Source: Dyella_B sp035277725 (GTDB lineage Bacteria > Pseudomonadota > Gammaproteobacteria > Xanthomonadales > Rhodanobacteraceae). Taken from it: a DNA stretch of 13,768 nt. This document shows positions 1 through 6,589 of the stretch, in pieces; positions within the stretch are counted from its first letter, which is position 1, and each line of letters starts with the position of its first letter. Both the position numbers and the translations under genes were made by a program. The stretch lies in the NCBI RefSeq assembly GCF_035277725.1, contig NZ_DATEJY010000204.1:1-13768 (forward strand), in the 5' to 3' direction. The notes beneath the pieces were generated by a model. The model was not told the DNA's origin and ran no database searches. It saw only the letters and a list, made by a program, of their open reading frames with translations.

Positions 1-267
1 CCCTATGCCAGCAAGGATGACGTGCCGTTCCGCGTGGCGATGCCGGCATTCGTCACCAGCGAATTGAAGACCGCCTTCCAGATGGGCTTTCTGTTGTTCA
101 TCCCGTTCCTGGTGATCGACATCGTGGTGGCGAGCGTGCTGATGTCGATGGGCATGGCGATGGTATCGCCGTCGATCATCTCGCTGCCGTTCAAGATCAT
201 GTTGTTCGTGATGGTGGATGGCTGGTCGTTGCTGATGGGCACGTTGGCCGGGAGTTTCTACACATGA
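1..267 (+). CDS. fliP: Flagellar export apparatus protein FliP, C-terminal part (5' end outside window)
   Basis: Only the last 88 residues are visible; the frame is open from the first base and ends in TGA at 265-267. FliP is a core membrane subunit of the flagellar type III export gate and forms the FliP5-FliQ4-FliR1 channel. The segment has the family's C-terminal signature: VTSELKTAFQMGFLLFIPF, then VVASVLMSMGMAMVSP, then ISLPFKIMLFVMVDGW. It contains two hydrophobic membrane segments separated by the conserved SMGM/SP turn. The following genes are fliQ, fliR and flhB, as in the usual fliPQR-flhB cluster. The stop is embedded in ATGA, so an ATG at 264 overlaps it; that ATG opens a small frame running through the repeat that precedes fliQ. 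The identification is secure; nothing can be said about the start or signal peptide. Confidence 0.97.
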   Translation, partial: PYASKDDVPFRVAMPAFVTSELKTAFQMGFLLFIPFLVIDIVVASVLMSMGMAMVSPSIISLPFKIMLFVMVDGWSLLMGTLAGSFYT

Positions 268-374
268 TTCCGCAGCCCGTAGGTTGGGGTGCGAACCCCA
301 ACATCCTGATCCCGATAAGCATGGCGATGTTGGGGTTCGTACCCCAACCTACGGGGGCGAGTCATGACGCCTGA
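264..374 (+). other. Candidate 36-codon bridging ORF across the fliP-fliQ repeat
   Basis: The ATG at 264-266 overlaps the fliP stop as ATGA. The frame reads through the repeat, giving VGWGANPNI and later MLGFVPQPT, and stops with TGA at 372-374, just inside fliQ, whose ATG is at 364. It could carry ribosomes from fliP across the hairpins to fliQ. No homology suggests a functional peptide, because the sequence is mostly repeat-derived. It is a possible coupling ORF, not an established gene. Confidence 0.25.
279..352. repeat. GTAG-type REP-like inverted doublet, copy 1 (fliP-fliQ spacer)
   Basis: This is a 74-bp element made of two inverted units. The left unit is GTAG, arm GTTGGGGT (283-290), loop GCGA, arm ACCCCAAC (295-302). 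The right unit is GTTGGGGT (329-336), loop TCGT, arm ACCCCAAC (341-348), then CTAC (349-352). A 26-nt spacer of unrelated sequence separates them. Each unit is a perfect 8-bp hairpin, and the two units can also pair with each other. Copies of the same length recur before flhB and before motC. A GTAG head next to a stem is the hallmark of REP families mobilised by RAYT (TnpA-REP) transposases, for example SMAG in Stenotrophomonas. The element ends 11 nt before the fliQ ATG. Confidence 0.9.
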
Positions 375-633
375 ATGGGTGATCCACTTCGGCCAGCATG
401 CGCTCTACATCGGCATGCTCGTCGCCGCGCCTTTGCTGCTTACCGCGCTGCTGGTCGGCCTGCTCGTCGGCGTGATCCAGGCGGCCACGCAGATTCACGA
501 AATGACCTTGAGCTTCATCCCAAAGCTGCTGGCAATGGCGGCCGTGGGTTTGATCGCCGGCCCGTGGATGCTGCGCACGCTGGTGCAGTTCACGCACGAC
601 ATCATTGTGGGGCTGCCGGGGGCGATCAAGTGA
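364..633 (+). CDS. fliQ: Flagellar export apparatus protein FliQ
   Basis: This gene encodes 89 residues, the normal FliQ length. FliQ is a small two-helix membrane subunit that packs around FliP and FliR in the export gate of the basal body. The protein begins MTPEWVIHFGQHAL and has a first membrane helix at about residues 12-40, which includes the conserved GLLVGVIQAATQIHEMTLSFIPK stretch and its charged hairpin tip. The second helix spans about residues 52-75 and ends GPWMLRTLVQFTHDII. The ATG at 364 fits family starts; the Shine-Dalgarno is weak (GGGGGCGA, directly behind the repeat). The TGA stop at 631-633 overlaps the GTG start of fliR as GTGA, a sign of translational coupling. Confidence 0.97.
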   Translation: MTPEWVIHFGQHALYIGMLVAAPLLLTALLVGLLVGVIQAATQIHEMTLSFIPKLLAMAAVGLIAGPWMLRTLVQFTHDIIVGLPGAIK

Positions 634-1397
634 CGATCGAGCTGGCCGCGTTGATCCATTGGCTGTCCGGCATGTTCTGGGCGCTGGGTCGCGTGGGCGG
701 GTTCTGCATGGCGGCTCCGATCTTCAATGCGACGGTGATGCCCGCGCGCATTCGCGTCGCGATCACCCTCGTGCTCACGATGGTGCTGGCGCCGCTGGCA
801 CCGACGCAGATGGATCTGCTCAGCGCGTCCGGCGTGGCGACCATGGCCATGCAACTCCTGATCGGCGCCAGTATCGGCTTCGTGCTGCAGCTGGTGTTTC
901 AGGCGGTGTCGTATGGCGGCATCTTGATTGGGCAAAGCATGGGCCTTGGCTTTGCCGAACTGATCAGCCCGACCAGCAACACCAGCGTGCCGGTGCTGGG
1001 CCAGTTCTACATGGTGATGGTGAGCCTGCTGTTCCTGGCGATGGACGGCCATTTGCAGGTGATCGAACTGCTCGCGGACAGTTTCCGCGGCCTGCCACCC
1101 GGCGTGGCCGGCATGGATAGCAAGTCTTTATGGCTGCTGGTGATGGCCGGCGGCGATCTGTTTGCCGGCGCATTGCGCGTGGCGTTGCCGGCGATGACGG
1201 CGCTGCTGCTGGTGAACGTCGGTTTTGCCGCGACCAGCCGGGCCTCACCGGCGATGAATCTGTTTGCGGTGGGTTTTCCGATCAGCATCTGCATGGGTTT
1301 CATCGCACTGTGGCTGGCGATGCGTGGATTGACCAGCGCGTACTCGGCGCTGCAATCCGTGGGTTGGGATGTCATGCGACATCTGGCGGGCTTATGA
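630..1397 (+). CDS. fliR: Flagellar export apparatus protein FliR
   Basis: This gene encodes 255 residues when started at the GTG at 630, which overlaps the fliQ stop by four bases. The open frame extends further upstream inside fliQ, but only this start gives a normal FliR N-terminus (MTIELAALIHWLSGMFWALGRVGGF) and the usual length of about 255. FliR is the single-copy member of the FliPQR export gate in the inner membrane. Visible family features are an N-terminal PIF...R.R region, LVFQAVSYGGILIGQSMGLGFA in the middle, the MNLFAVGFPISI segment and several hydrophobic helices. The stop TGA at 1395-1397 is again within ATGA, opening a small frame toward flhB through repeat copy 2. Confidence 0.97.
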   Translation: MTIELAALIHWLSGMFWALGRVGGFCMAAPIFNATVMPARIRVAITLVLTMVLAPLAPTQMDLLSASGVATMAMQLLIGASIGFVLQLVFQAVSYGGILIGQSMGLGFAELISPTSNTSVPVLGQFYMVMVSLLFLAMDGHLQVIELLADSFRGLPPGVAGMDSKSLWLLVMAGGDLFAGALRVALPAMTALLLVNVGFAATSRASPAMNLFAVGFPISICMGFIALWLAMRGLTSAYSALQSVGWDVMRHLAGL

Positions 1398-1501
1398 AAA
1401 TGGGGATGGGGATTGCCCGCGTAGGTTGGGGTGCGAACCCCAACATCGCCATGTCCGTGCAACGCGCCATGTTGGGGTTCGCACCCCAACCTACGGGGTA
1501 G
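1394..1501 (+). other. Candidate 35-codon bridging ORF across the fliR-flhB repeat
   Basis: The ATG at 1394-1396 overlaps the fliR stop as ATGA. The frame passes through repeat copy 2 in the same phase as in the fliP-fliQ spacer (VGWGANPNI, then MLGFAPQPT) and ends with TAG at 1499-1501, three bases before the flhB ATG at 1505. This geometry would permit stop-start reinitiation. The peptide itself has no recognisable function. Confidence 0.25.
1421..1494. repeat. GTAG-type REP-like inverted doublet, copy 2 (fliR-flhB spacer)
   Basis: This 74-bp element has the same architecture as the copy before fliQ. GTAG lies at 1421-1424, and the GTTGGGGT / ACCCCAAC arms enclose loop GCGA. A 26-nt spacer follows, then the inverted unit ends in CTAC at 1491-1494. 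The loop is GCGA on the left and its reverse complement TCGC on the right, so this copy is perfectly symmetrical in its units. The spacer sequence differs from the other copies although its length is identical. It ends 10 nt before the flhB ATG, so the hairpin is close to the ribosome binding site. Confidence 0.9.
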
Positions 1502-1504
1502 GCC

Positions 1505-2659
1505 ATGGCCGAGACGGAGAACGAAGACCGCACCGAACGAGCGTCGGAAAAACGCCTGCAGGAAGCCCGCGAAAAAGGCGATATTCCACGCTCGCGCGAC
1601 CTTTCCGGCGCGATGGTGGTGCTGGCCGGTGCGAGCATTCTGCTTTCGTACGGCTCCAGCATGTTCGCGCACATGCGGCATATCTACGGCCTGGGCCTGG
1701 ATTATTCGCGCGATGCTTTGTTCAGCGATGCGCTGATGTCGCGCGCCTTGCATGCGGCACTCGGCGAGATGCTTGGCGTGTTGCTGCCGGTGTTCGCCGC
1801 GACGCTGATCGCCGCGGTGGGTTCGTCCGTGTTGATTGGTGGCTTGAGTTTCAGTTCGCAAGCCTTGGTGCCGAATTTCCAACGGCTTGATCCGATCTCC
1901 GGCCTTGGACGGCTGTTTGCGCTCAACGGGTTGATCGAGCTGGCCAAGTCGCTGCTGAAAGTCGCCTTTATCGGGGTTGCCTTGGTCGTTCTGCTGCGTC
2001 ATGACGAAAACGCCGTGATGGCCACCGGGCGTGAATCGATCGGCGCGGGCGTCGGGCGTGCACTGACGTTGGTGGCGCACGCTGCACTTTTGTTTGCCGT
2101 GCTGCTGGGCGTGATCGGCGGCATCGATGCGCTATGGCAGCGGTTCGACTACGATCGCAAGCACCGCATGTCCAAGCAGGAATTGAAGGACGAGCACAAG
2201 GAAAGCGAAGGCGATCCGCATATCAAGGGCCGTATTCGCCAGATGCAGCAGCAGGTCGCGCGCCGGCGCATGATCCAGGAGGTGCCGAAGGCCGACGTGG
2301 TGGTGGTCAATCCCACCCACTTCGCGGTGGCGCTGCGCTATGACGATGCGCGCATGCGCGCGCCGCGCGTGGTAGCCAAGGGCCTGGACGTGCTGGCCAT
2401 GCAGATTCGCCTGGTCGCCGATGCGCATCGCATCCCGCTGGTGGAGGCGCCGCCGTTGGCGCGCGCACTGTACGCCACCACCGAGATCGGCCACGAGATT
2501 CCGTCTGTGTTGTATGTCGCGGTCGCGCAGATTCTTGCTTACGTCTACCAGCTGAAACAGGCTACCGAGCGCGGCGGCCCGATTCCCGATGTGCCGCGGC
2601 CGGATATCGATCCGGAACTGCAAGGGCGTTACAGGCCAGGAACAGACGGCGCCGCATAA
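1505..2659 (+). CDS. flhB: Flagellar export switch protein FlhB
   Basis: This gene encodes 384 residues. FlhB is the export-apparatus component that switches substrate specificity from rod/hook to filament subunits after self-cleavage. The N-terminus carries the typical polar segment (DRTERASEKRLQEAREKGD, then PRSRDLSGA). About four membrane helices follow up to residue ~215. Next comes the FDYDRKHRMSKQELKDEHKE linker, and then the cytoplasmic domain with the autocleavage motif NPTHFAVALRY. Asn269-Pro270 is the predicted cut, at the same position as in enteric FlhB. The start ATG at 1505 follows GGGGTAGG, which merges with the end of the upstream repeat. A 178-bp spacer with another repeat separates it from flhA. 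Confidence 0.98.
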   Translation: MAETENEDRTERASEKRLQEAREKGDIPRSRDLSGAMVVLAGASILLSYGSSMFAHMRHIYGLGLDYSRDALFSDALMSRALHAALGEMLGVLLPVFAATLIAAVGSSVLIGGLSFSSQALVPNFQRLDPISGLGRLFALNGLIELAKSLLKVAFIGVALVVLLRHDENAVMATGRESIGAGVGRALTLVAHAALLFAVLLGVIGGIDALWQRFDYDRKHRMSKQELKDEHKESEGDPHIKGRIRQMQQQVARRRMIQEVPKADVVVVNPTHFAVALRYDDARMRAPRVVAKGLDVLAMQIRLVADAHRIPLVEAPPLARALYATTEIGHEIPSVLYVAVAQILAYVYQLKQATERGGPIPDVPRPDIDPELQGRYRPGTDGAA

Positions 2660-2734
2660 GCAACGGGCGAAGGCACGAAACCTGCAGTGGACACCAAGAG
2701 TGTGGCGCCGCGTCGGTTTTCCAGCGCGCAATGA

Positions 2735-2801
2735 GTAGGCTGGGATGACAATCCCAGCATCACTACGTTACTGGAAAGCTGGGATTGTCATCCCAGCCTA
2801 C
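2735..2801. repeat. GTAG-type REP-like inverted doublet, variant stem (flhB-flhA spacer)
   Basis: This 67-bp doublet consists of GTAG (2735-2738), arm GCTGGGAT (2739-2746), loop GACA, arm ATCCCAGC (2751-2758), a 19-nt spacer, then GCTGGGAT (2778-2785), loop TGTC, ATCCCAGC (2790-2797) and CTAC. Compared with the 74-bp copies, the stem differs at two positions. Both changes are matched on the opposite arm, so pairing is kept. It is a second subfamily with the same GTAG head and ends 36 nt before the flhA ATG. Confidence 0.88.
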
Positions 2802-2837
2802 GTGTTGCCGCCAACCGTAAACCGATAAGGCACAGCC

Positions 2838-4928
2838 ATGGCAACCGCAAGCGTTCTGGATACTTTCAAGCAGGTGAGCCGCCGCGGCGCAGGCGCGCCG
2901 ATCGTGATGCTCGCCATGCTGGCGATGCTGATGCTGCCGTTGCCGCCGTTTGTGCTGGACATGCTTTTCAGCTTCAACATCGCGCTGTCGCTGGTGATCC
3001 TGCTGGCGGTGGTGTATGTGATGCGGCCGCTGGAATTCGCGGCATTCCCGACTGTGGTACTGCTTGCCACGCTGTTGCGCCTGGCACTCAACATTGCCTC
3101 CAGCCGCGTGATCCTGCTGCACGGCCACGATGGCGCTGGCGCGGCGGGCAAGGTGATCGAAGCGTTCGGCGAGTTCGTGATCGGCGGCAATTTCGCGGTT
3201 GGTCTGGTGGTGTTCGCCATCCTTACCATTATCAATTTCGTGGTGGTGACCAAGGGCGCCACGCGCGTGTCGGAAGTGACGGCACGCTTTACCCTGGATT
3301 CGATGCCCGGCAAGCAGATGGCGATCGACGCCGACCTCAATGCCGGTTTGCTGACGCAGGAACAAGCGCGCGAACGCCGCCAGGAAGTGCGCGAGGAAGC
3401 GGATTTCTACGGCTCGATGGACGGTGCTTCGAAGTTCGTGCGCGGCGATGCCACGGCCGGCATCCTGATCCTGTTCATCAACATCGTCGGCGGTTTCTTC
3501 GTCGGCATGCTGCAACACGGTCTTTCCGCGGGCGAGGCGGCGCGCACGTACACGCTGCTTACCATCGGCGATGGTCTGGTCGCGCAGGTGCCGGGCCTGA
3601 TGCTGTCGATCGCCACCGCCGTGATCGTGACGCGTGTATCCAAGTCGCACGACATGGGCAAACAGGTGGTCGGCCAGGTGTTTGCGCAGCCGCGTGCGTT
3701 GGCGGTTGCCGGCGTGGTGCTGGGCACGATGGGCTTGATTCCCGGTATGCCGAACATCGCCTTCCTGATGCTCGGCGCGGTCTGCGGCGGCGCCTCGTGG
3801 TTGATGATCAAGCGCGAAAAGGAAGCCAAGGAGCGCGTGGCCAAAGCATCCGCCGACGCGTTGCCGGCGCCGGCCTCCACCGAGCGCCTGGAACTTGGCT
3901 GGGAAGACGTCGCCAGCGTCGATCCGGTGGGCCTGGAAGTGGGCTACCGGCTGATTCCGCTGGTGGACAAGAACCAGGGCGGCGAGTTGATGTCCCGCAT
4001 CAAGTCGGTGCGCCGCAAGCTTTCGCAAGAATTGGGCTTTCTCGTGGCAGCGGTGCATATCCGCGACAACCTCGATCTGGGCCCCAACACCTATCGCATT
4101 TCGCTGATGGGCGTGCCGATGGGCGAGGCGGAGGTCTATACCGAGCGCCATCTCGCCATCAATCCCGGCCGCGTGCACGGCACGCTGCAAGGCGTGCCCA
4201 CGCGAGATCCCGCGTTCGGGCTGGAAGCGGTGTGGATCGACAACAACCAGCGCGACCATGCGCAGGCGCTGGGTTATACGGTGGTCGATCCGGCCACGGT
4301 GATCGCCACGCATCTGTCGCACATCCTGCAGAACCACGCGCACGAGCTGCTCAGCCACCAGGACGCGCAGCAGTTGCTGGACCGCCTGGCGCAGACCGCG
4401 CCCAAGCTGGTGGAAGACCTGGTGCCCAAGCGTCTTTCGCTGGGCGTGGTGGTGAAAGTGCTGCAGAACCTGCTCGCGGAGCGGGTGCCGGTGCGCAATA
4501 TGCGCACCATTGTCGAATCTTTGGCGGAGCACGCGAGCCAAAGCCAGGATCCCGGCGCTTTGACGGCCTATGTGCGTGTCGCACTTGGCCGTCAAATTGT
4601 GCAGGAGATCGCAGGTTTGGGTACGGAAATACCGGTATTGACCCTCGCCCCGGAGTTGGAACAGATCTTGCTCGGATCACTCTCGAGCAGCGGTGCCGCC
4701 GGCGCAGCCGTGGAACCAGGGCTCGCCGATCGCCTGCAGCAAAGCGTCGCCGAAGCGGCGCGGCGGCAGGAGGCAAACGGCGAACCGGCGGTGATGCTGG
4801 TGCAACCGCAACTGCGTCCGTGGCTTTCGCGCTTCACGCGCCACGTGGCTCAGAACCTGCATGTGCTGGCCTACAACGAAGTTCCGGATAACCGTCGCGT
4901 GCGGCTCGTGCAAGCGATTGGTCGGTGA
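2838..4928 (+). CDS. flhA: Flagellar export gate protein FlhA
   Basis: This gene encodes 696 residues, the usual size. FlhA forms the nonameric ring of the export gate; its membrane part couples export to the proton-motive force and its cytoplasmic domain docks chaperone-substrate complexes. About eight membrane helices lie before residue ~325, including PLPPFVLDMLFSFNIALSL near the start. The FHIPEP-family signature (ARFTLDSMPGKQMAIDADLN) lies at about residues 149-168. The cytoplasmic stretch MDGASKFVRGDA has Asp195 and Asp204, which probably match the functionally important Asp199 and Asp208 of Salmonella. IGDGLVAQVPGL follows. The long C-terminal soluble domain runs from about residue 335 to the end. 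The start is preceded by AAGG. The stop is followed by a 308-bp spacer rich in palindromes before flhF. Confidence 0.98.
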   Translation: MATASVLDTFKQVSRRGAGAPIVMLAMLAMLMLPLPPFVLDMLFSFNIALSLVILLAVVYVMRPLEFAAFPTVVLLATLLRLALNIASSRVILLHGHDGAGAAGKVIEAFGEFVIGGNFAVGLVVFAILTIINFVVVTKGATRVSEVTARFTLDSMPGKQMAIDADLNAGLLTQEQARERRQEVREEADFYGSMDGASKFVRGDATAGILILFINIVGGFFVGMLQHGLSAGEAARTYTLLTIGDGLVAQVPGLMLSIATAVIVTRVSKSHDMGKQVVGQVFAQPRALAVAGVVLGTMGLIPGMPNIAFLMLGAVCGGASWLMIKREKEAKERVAKASADALPAPASTERLELGWEDVASVDPVGLEVGYRLIPLVDKNQGGELMSRIKSVRRKLSQELGFLVAAVHIRDNLDLGPNTYRISLMGVPMGEAEVYTERHLAINPGRVHGTLQGVPTRDPAFGLEAVWIDNNQRDHAQALGYTVVDPATVIATHLSHILQNHAHELLSHQDAQQLLDRLAQTAPKLVEDLVPKRLSLGVVVKVLQNLLAERVPVRNMRTIVESLAEHASQSQDPGALTAYVRVALGRQIVQEIAGLGTEIPVLTLAPELEQILLGSLSSSGAAGAAVEPGLADRLQQSVAEAARRQEANGEPAVMLVQPQLRPWLSRFTRHVAQNLHVLAYNEVPDNRRVRLVQAIGR

Positions 4929-4990
4929 GAGAGGAAGAGGGGTGAGATGGTGAGGCAGGCGATGACATTGAAGCTGCAAGCTTTGCTTTC

Positions 4991-5017
4991 TTTCTTTGCT
5001 GGGCGCCAGCAAAGAAA
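4991..5017. repeat. Perfect 12-bp hairpin downstream of flhA
   Basis: Arm TTTCTTTGCTGG (4991-5002), a 3-nt loop GCG and arm CCAGCAAAGAAA (5006-5017) form a perfect stem. No T-run follows on either strand, so it does not look like an intrinsic terminator. It may be a dispersed palindrome or an mRNA-protecting hairpin at the end of flhA. Confidence 0.7.
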
Positions 5018-5041
5018 CGAGCACGCACGTTCTTGCCTCAC

Positions 5042-5205
5042 CGTCATTCCGGCGAAAGCCGGAATCCAGTTGAACATGCGTCCGAAGGACACGGCATTTT
5101 TTATGTTGAGTGCTGCGCACAACGTATTTGCACTGGATTCCTCGCTCCTCAAAGCCGAGCACATCCATGTGCTCTCCCCGCGTGCCGGCTTTCGCCGGAA
5201 TGACG
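5042..5205. repeat. GAAA-loop REP-like doublet, interrupted copy (flhA-flhF spacer)
   Basis: The left unit is CGTC, arm ATTCCGGC (5046-5053), loop GAAA, arm GCCGGAAT (5058-5065), then CCAGT. The right unit is GCCGGC, TTTC, GCCGGAAT, GACG (5184-5205), whose outer arm has lost pairing. The expected inner end of the right unit, ACTGGATTCC, is found instead at 5132-5141. About 42 bp of foreign sequence, including an 8-bp palindrome, separates it from 5184. The element therefore looks split by a later insertion. Confidence 0.75.
5157..5174. repeat. Short perfect palindrome inside the interrupted REP
   Basis: GAGCACAT (5157-5164) and ATGTGCTC (5167-5174) are perfect inverted arms around CC. The palindrome lies within the extra DNA that separates the two pieces of the right-hand REP unit. 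Its role is unknown. Confidence 0.6.
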
Positions 5206-5222
5206 AGCGCTTCGATTTGGCA

Positions 5223-5236
5223 GTGGGGAGCCCCAC
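5223..5236 (+). promoter_or_regulatory. Hairpin covering the flhF Shine-Dalgarno
   Basis: GTGGGG and CCCCAC flank AG directly before the ATG at 5237, so the GGGGAG ribosome site can be buried in a hairpin of five or six base pairs. This could make flhF translation depend on ribosomes arriving from upstream. It is seen in the sequence; the effect is inferred. Confidence 0.4.
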
Positions 5237-6589
5237 ATGAAAATCAAACGCTTCATCGCCCCTGACATGCGCCAGGCCATGCGCGACGTACGCGCCGAGC
5301 AAGGCGCCGACGCGGTGATCCTTTCTACGCGCCGCCTGGAAGAAGGCATCGAGATCATCGCCGCCGTCGACTACGACGAAACGCTGATGCGCGAAGCGGC
5401 ACGCGTCAACGCGCCGGCATCCGTCGCCGCACCTGCACCCGCACCCACCAAAGCGCCGGTGAAGGAAGCAGCAAAGGAAACGGTGAAGGAAACGCCAAAA
5501 GAACGCCTCAAGGAAATCGCCAGGGAAGCGACCAAGGAACCGGCCAAGGAACCGCGCGCAGCCATACCGCCGCCGCCACCTCCGCCGCCATTGCCGCTAC
5601 CGGCCACTGAACTGGCCGCGCTGCAGCCGGTGTTCGAACAGCAGGCGCTGGAAACCGCGCGCATGCGTACCGAACTCGGCGGCCTGCGCCAGCTGCTCGA
5701 GCAACAGCTTTCCAGTCTTGCGTGGAACGACATGGAGCGCCGCAGCCCGATGCGCGCCCGCGTGCTGCGCGACATGTCGCGCCTGGGTATCGACACCGAC
5801 GTGGCGCGCCAGTTGATCGATGATCTTCCCGAAGAAATCAATGCCGATCAGGCGCGCTATCTGCCGCTGGGTTTGCTCAGCCGCAGCTTGAAGGTGAGTG
5901 GCCGCGCGCTGGCCGATGTATGCGGCGTGATCGCACTGGTCGGTCCGACCGGTGTGGGCAAGACCACCACCATCGCCAAGCTCGCCGCCTGCGCGGTGAT
6001 GCATCACGGTCCGAACAAAGTCGCGCTGGTCAGCACCGATCATTACCGCATCGGCGCGGCCGCGCAGCTCGAACACTACGGCCGCCTGCTCGGCGTGCGC
6101 GTGTATCCCGCCTACGATGCGGTGGGCCTGGCGCAGACGCTGCACCTGCTGCGCGATCACCACACCGTGCTGGTCGATACCGCAGGCGTGGCCGGCAACG
6201 ATCCGCGTCTGCAGCAGCAGATGGATGTGTTGCGCGAAGCTGCCGCCCACGGCGCGACGACGTTGCGCGCTTGTCTGGTACTGGGCGCGAACGCGCAGGC
6301 GCCCGCGCTGGACGATTCGGTGCGCGCGTATCTGCCGCTGAAGCCCAGCGTATGCATCGCCACCAAGCTCGACGAGGCACCGAGCCTGGGCGGCCTGCTT
6401 TCCGTGTTGATCCGTCACCGCATTCCGTTGGACTGCACCACCGATGGTCAGCGTGTTCCCGAAGACATCAGCGCCGCCGATGCGCGCGTGCTGGTATGCC
6501 GCGCCGCGCAGCAGCAGCGCCGGCTTGGCTTCGCCGGCGAAGACCTGGACATGGCTGAGCGTTTCGGCATGGCGGTGGCGGGCCTATGA
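5237..6589 (+). CDS. flhF: Polar flagellum placement GTPase FlhF
   Basis: This gene encodes 450 residues. FlhF is an SRP/FtsY-type GTPase that recruits the first basal-body parts to the cell pole. The N-terminal segment (MKIKRFIAPDMRQAMRDVRAEQG) is the conserved FlhF start. Residues ~65-122 form a low-complexity linker of alternating Lys/Glu followed by eight consecutive prolines (111-118). The N domain precedes the G domain. The P-loop is GPTGVGKTTT (236-245), then STDHYRIGAAAQLEHYG, DTAG at 314-317 and TKLDEA from 376. The ATG at 5237 is preceded by GGGGAG. The stop overlaps the fleN start as ATGA, so the antagonist pair FlhF and FleN is translationally coupled. Confidence 0.97.
   Translation: MKIKRFIAPDMRQAMRDVRAEQGADAVILSTRRLEEGIEIIAAVDYDETLMREAARVNAPASVAAPAPAPTKAPVKEAAKETVKETPKERLKEIAREATKEPAKEPRAAIPPPPPPPPLPLPATELAALQPVFEQQALETARMRTELGGLRQLLEQQLSSLAWNDMERRSPMRARVLRDMSRLGIDTDVARQLIDDLPEEINADQARYLPLGLLSRSLKVSGRALADVCGVIALVGPTGVGKTTTIAKLAACAVMHHGPNKVALVSTDHYRIGAAAQLEHYGRLLGVRVYPAYDAVGLAQTLHLLRDHHTVLVDTAGVAGNDPRLQQQMDVLREAAAHGATTLRACLVLGANAQAPALDDSVRAYLPLKPSVCIATKLDEAPSLGGLLSVLIRHRIPLDCTTDGQRVPEDISAADARVLVCRAAQQQRRLGFAGEDLDMAERFGMAVAGL

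Larger units (their letters stand above)
4929..5236. other. flhA-flhF spacer, 308 bp, rich in palindromes
   Basis: There is no recognised gene here. In order, it holds a purine-rich Shine-Dalgarno-like run (4931-4942), a perfect 12-bp hairpin (4991-5017), and the left unit of a GAAA-loop REP (5042-5069). Next are a short T-run (5097-5102), a perfect 8-bp palindrome (5157-5174), the right REP unit (5184-5205), and a small hairpin over the flhF ribosome binding site (5223-5236). A 97-codon frame spans most of it. No convincing sigma-70, sigma-54 or sigma-28 promoter was found by eye. Confidence 0.8.
4947..5240 (+). other. Candidate 97-codon bridging ORF between flhA and flhF
   Basis: The ATG at 4947 lies 18 nt after the flhA stop and has an excellent Shine-Dalgarno (GAGGAAGAGGGG, 4931-4942). 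The frame runs to TGA at 5238-5240, overlapping the flhF ATG at 5237 as ATGA. Much of the peptide is repeat-derived (VIPAKAGIQ, FRRNDE), a pattern common in spurious REP translations, so it is not claimed as a functional protein. The strong ribosome site and exact overlap make it a plausible coupling ORF for flhF. Confidence 0.3.

Noticed and set aside
279..352. CRISPR-like arrangement of repeat-spacer-repeat with a 26-nt spacer
   Set aside because: The two repeats are inverted, not direct, there are only two units per site, and no cas gene is nearby; it fits a REP doublet.
375..629. N-terminal extension of FliR into fliQ
   Set aside because: The extra sequence is a frame-shifted reading of fliQ; the GTG at 630 gives the family's normal N-terminus and length.
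2763..4595. A 610-codon open frame on the - strand opposite flhA
   Set aside because: It is rich in His, Gln and Arg, has no recognisable motif, and mirrors a highly conserved gene on the other strand. Long antisense frames are common in GC-rich coding DNA.
5080..5102. Possible intrinsic terminator: GTCC-GAA-GGAC followed by six T
   Set aside because: The stem is only four base pairs and the T-run begins several bases after it, so it is too weak to claim.
5219..5236. Sigma-54-like GG...GC spacing just before flhF
   Set aside because: The spacing is nine bases and the site abuts the start codon, leaving no leader or ribosome site.
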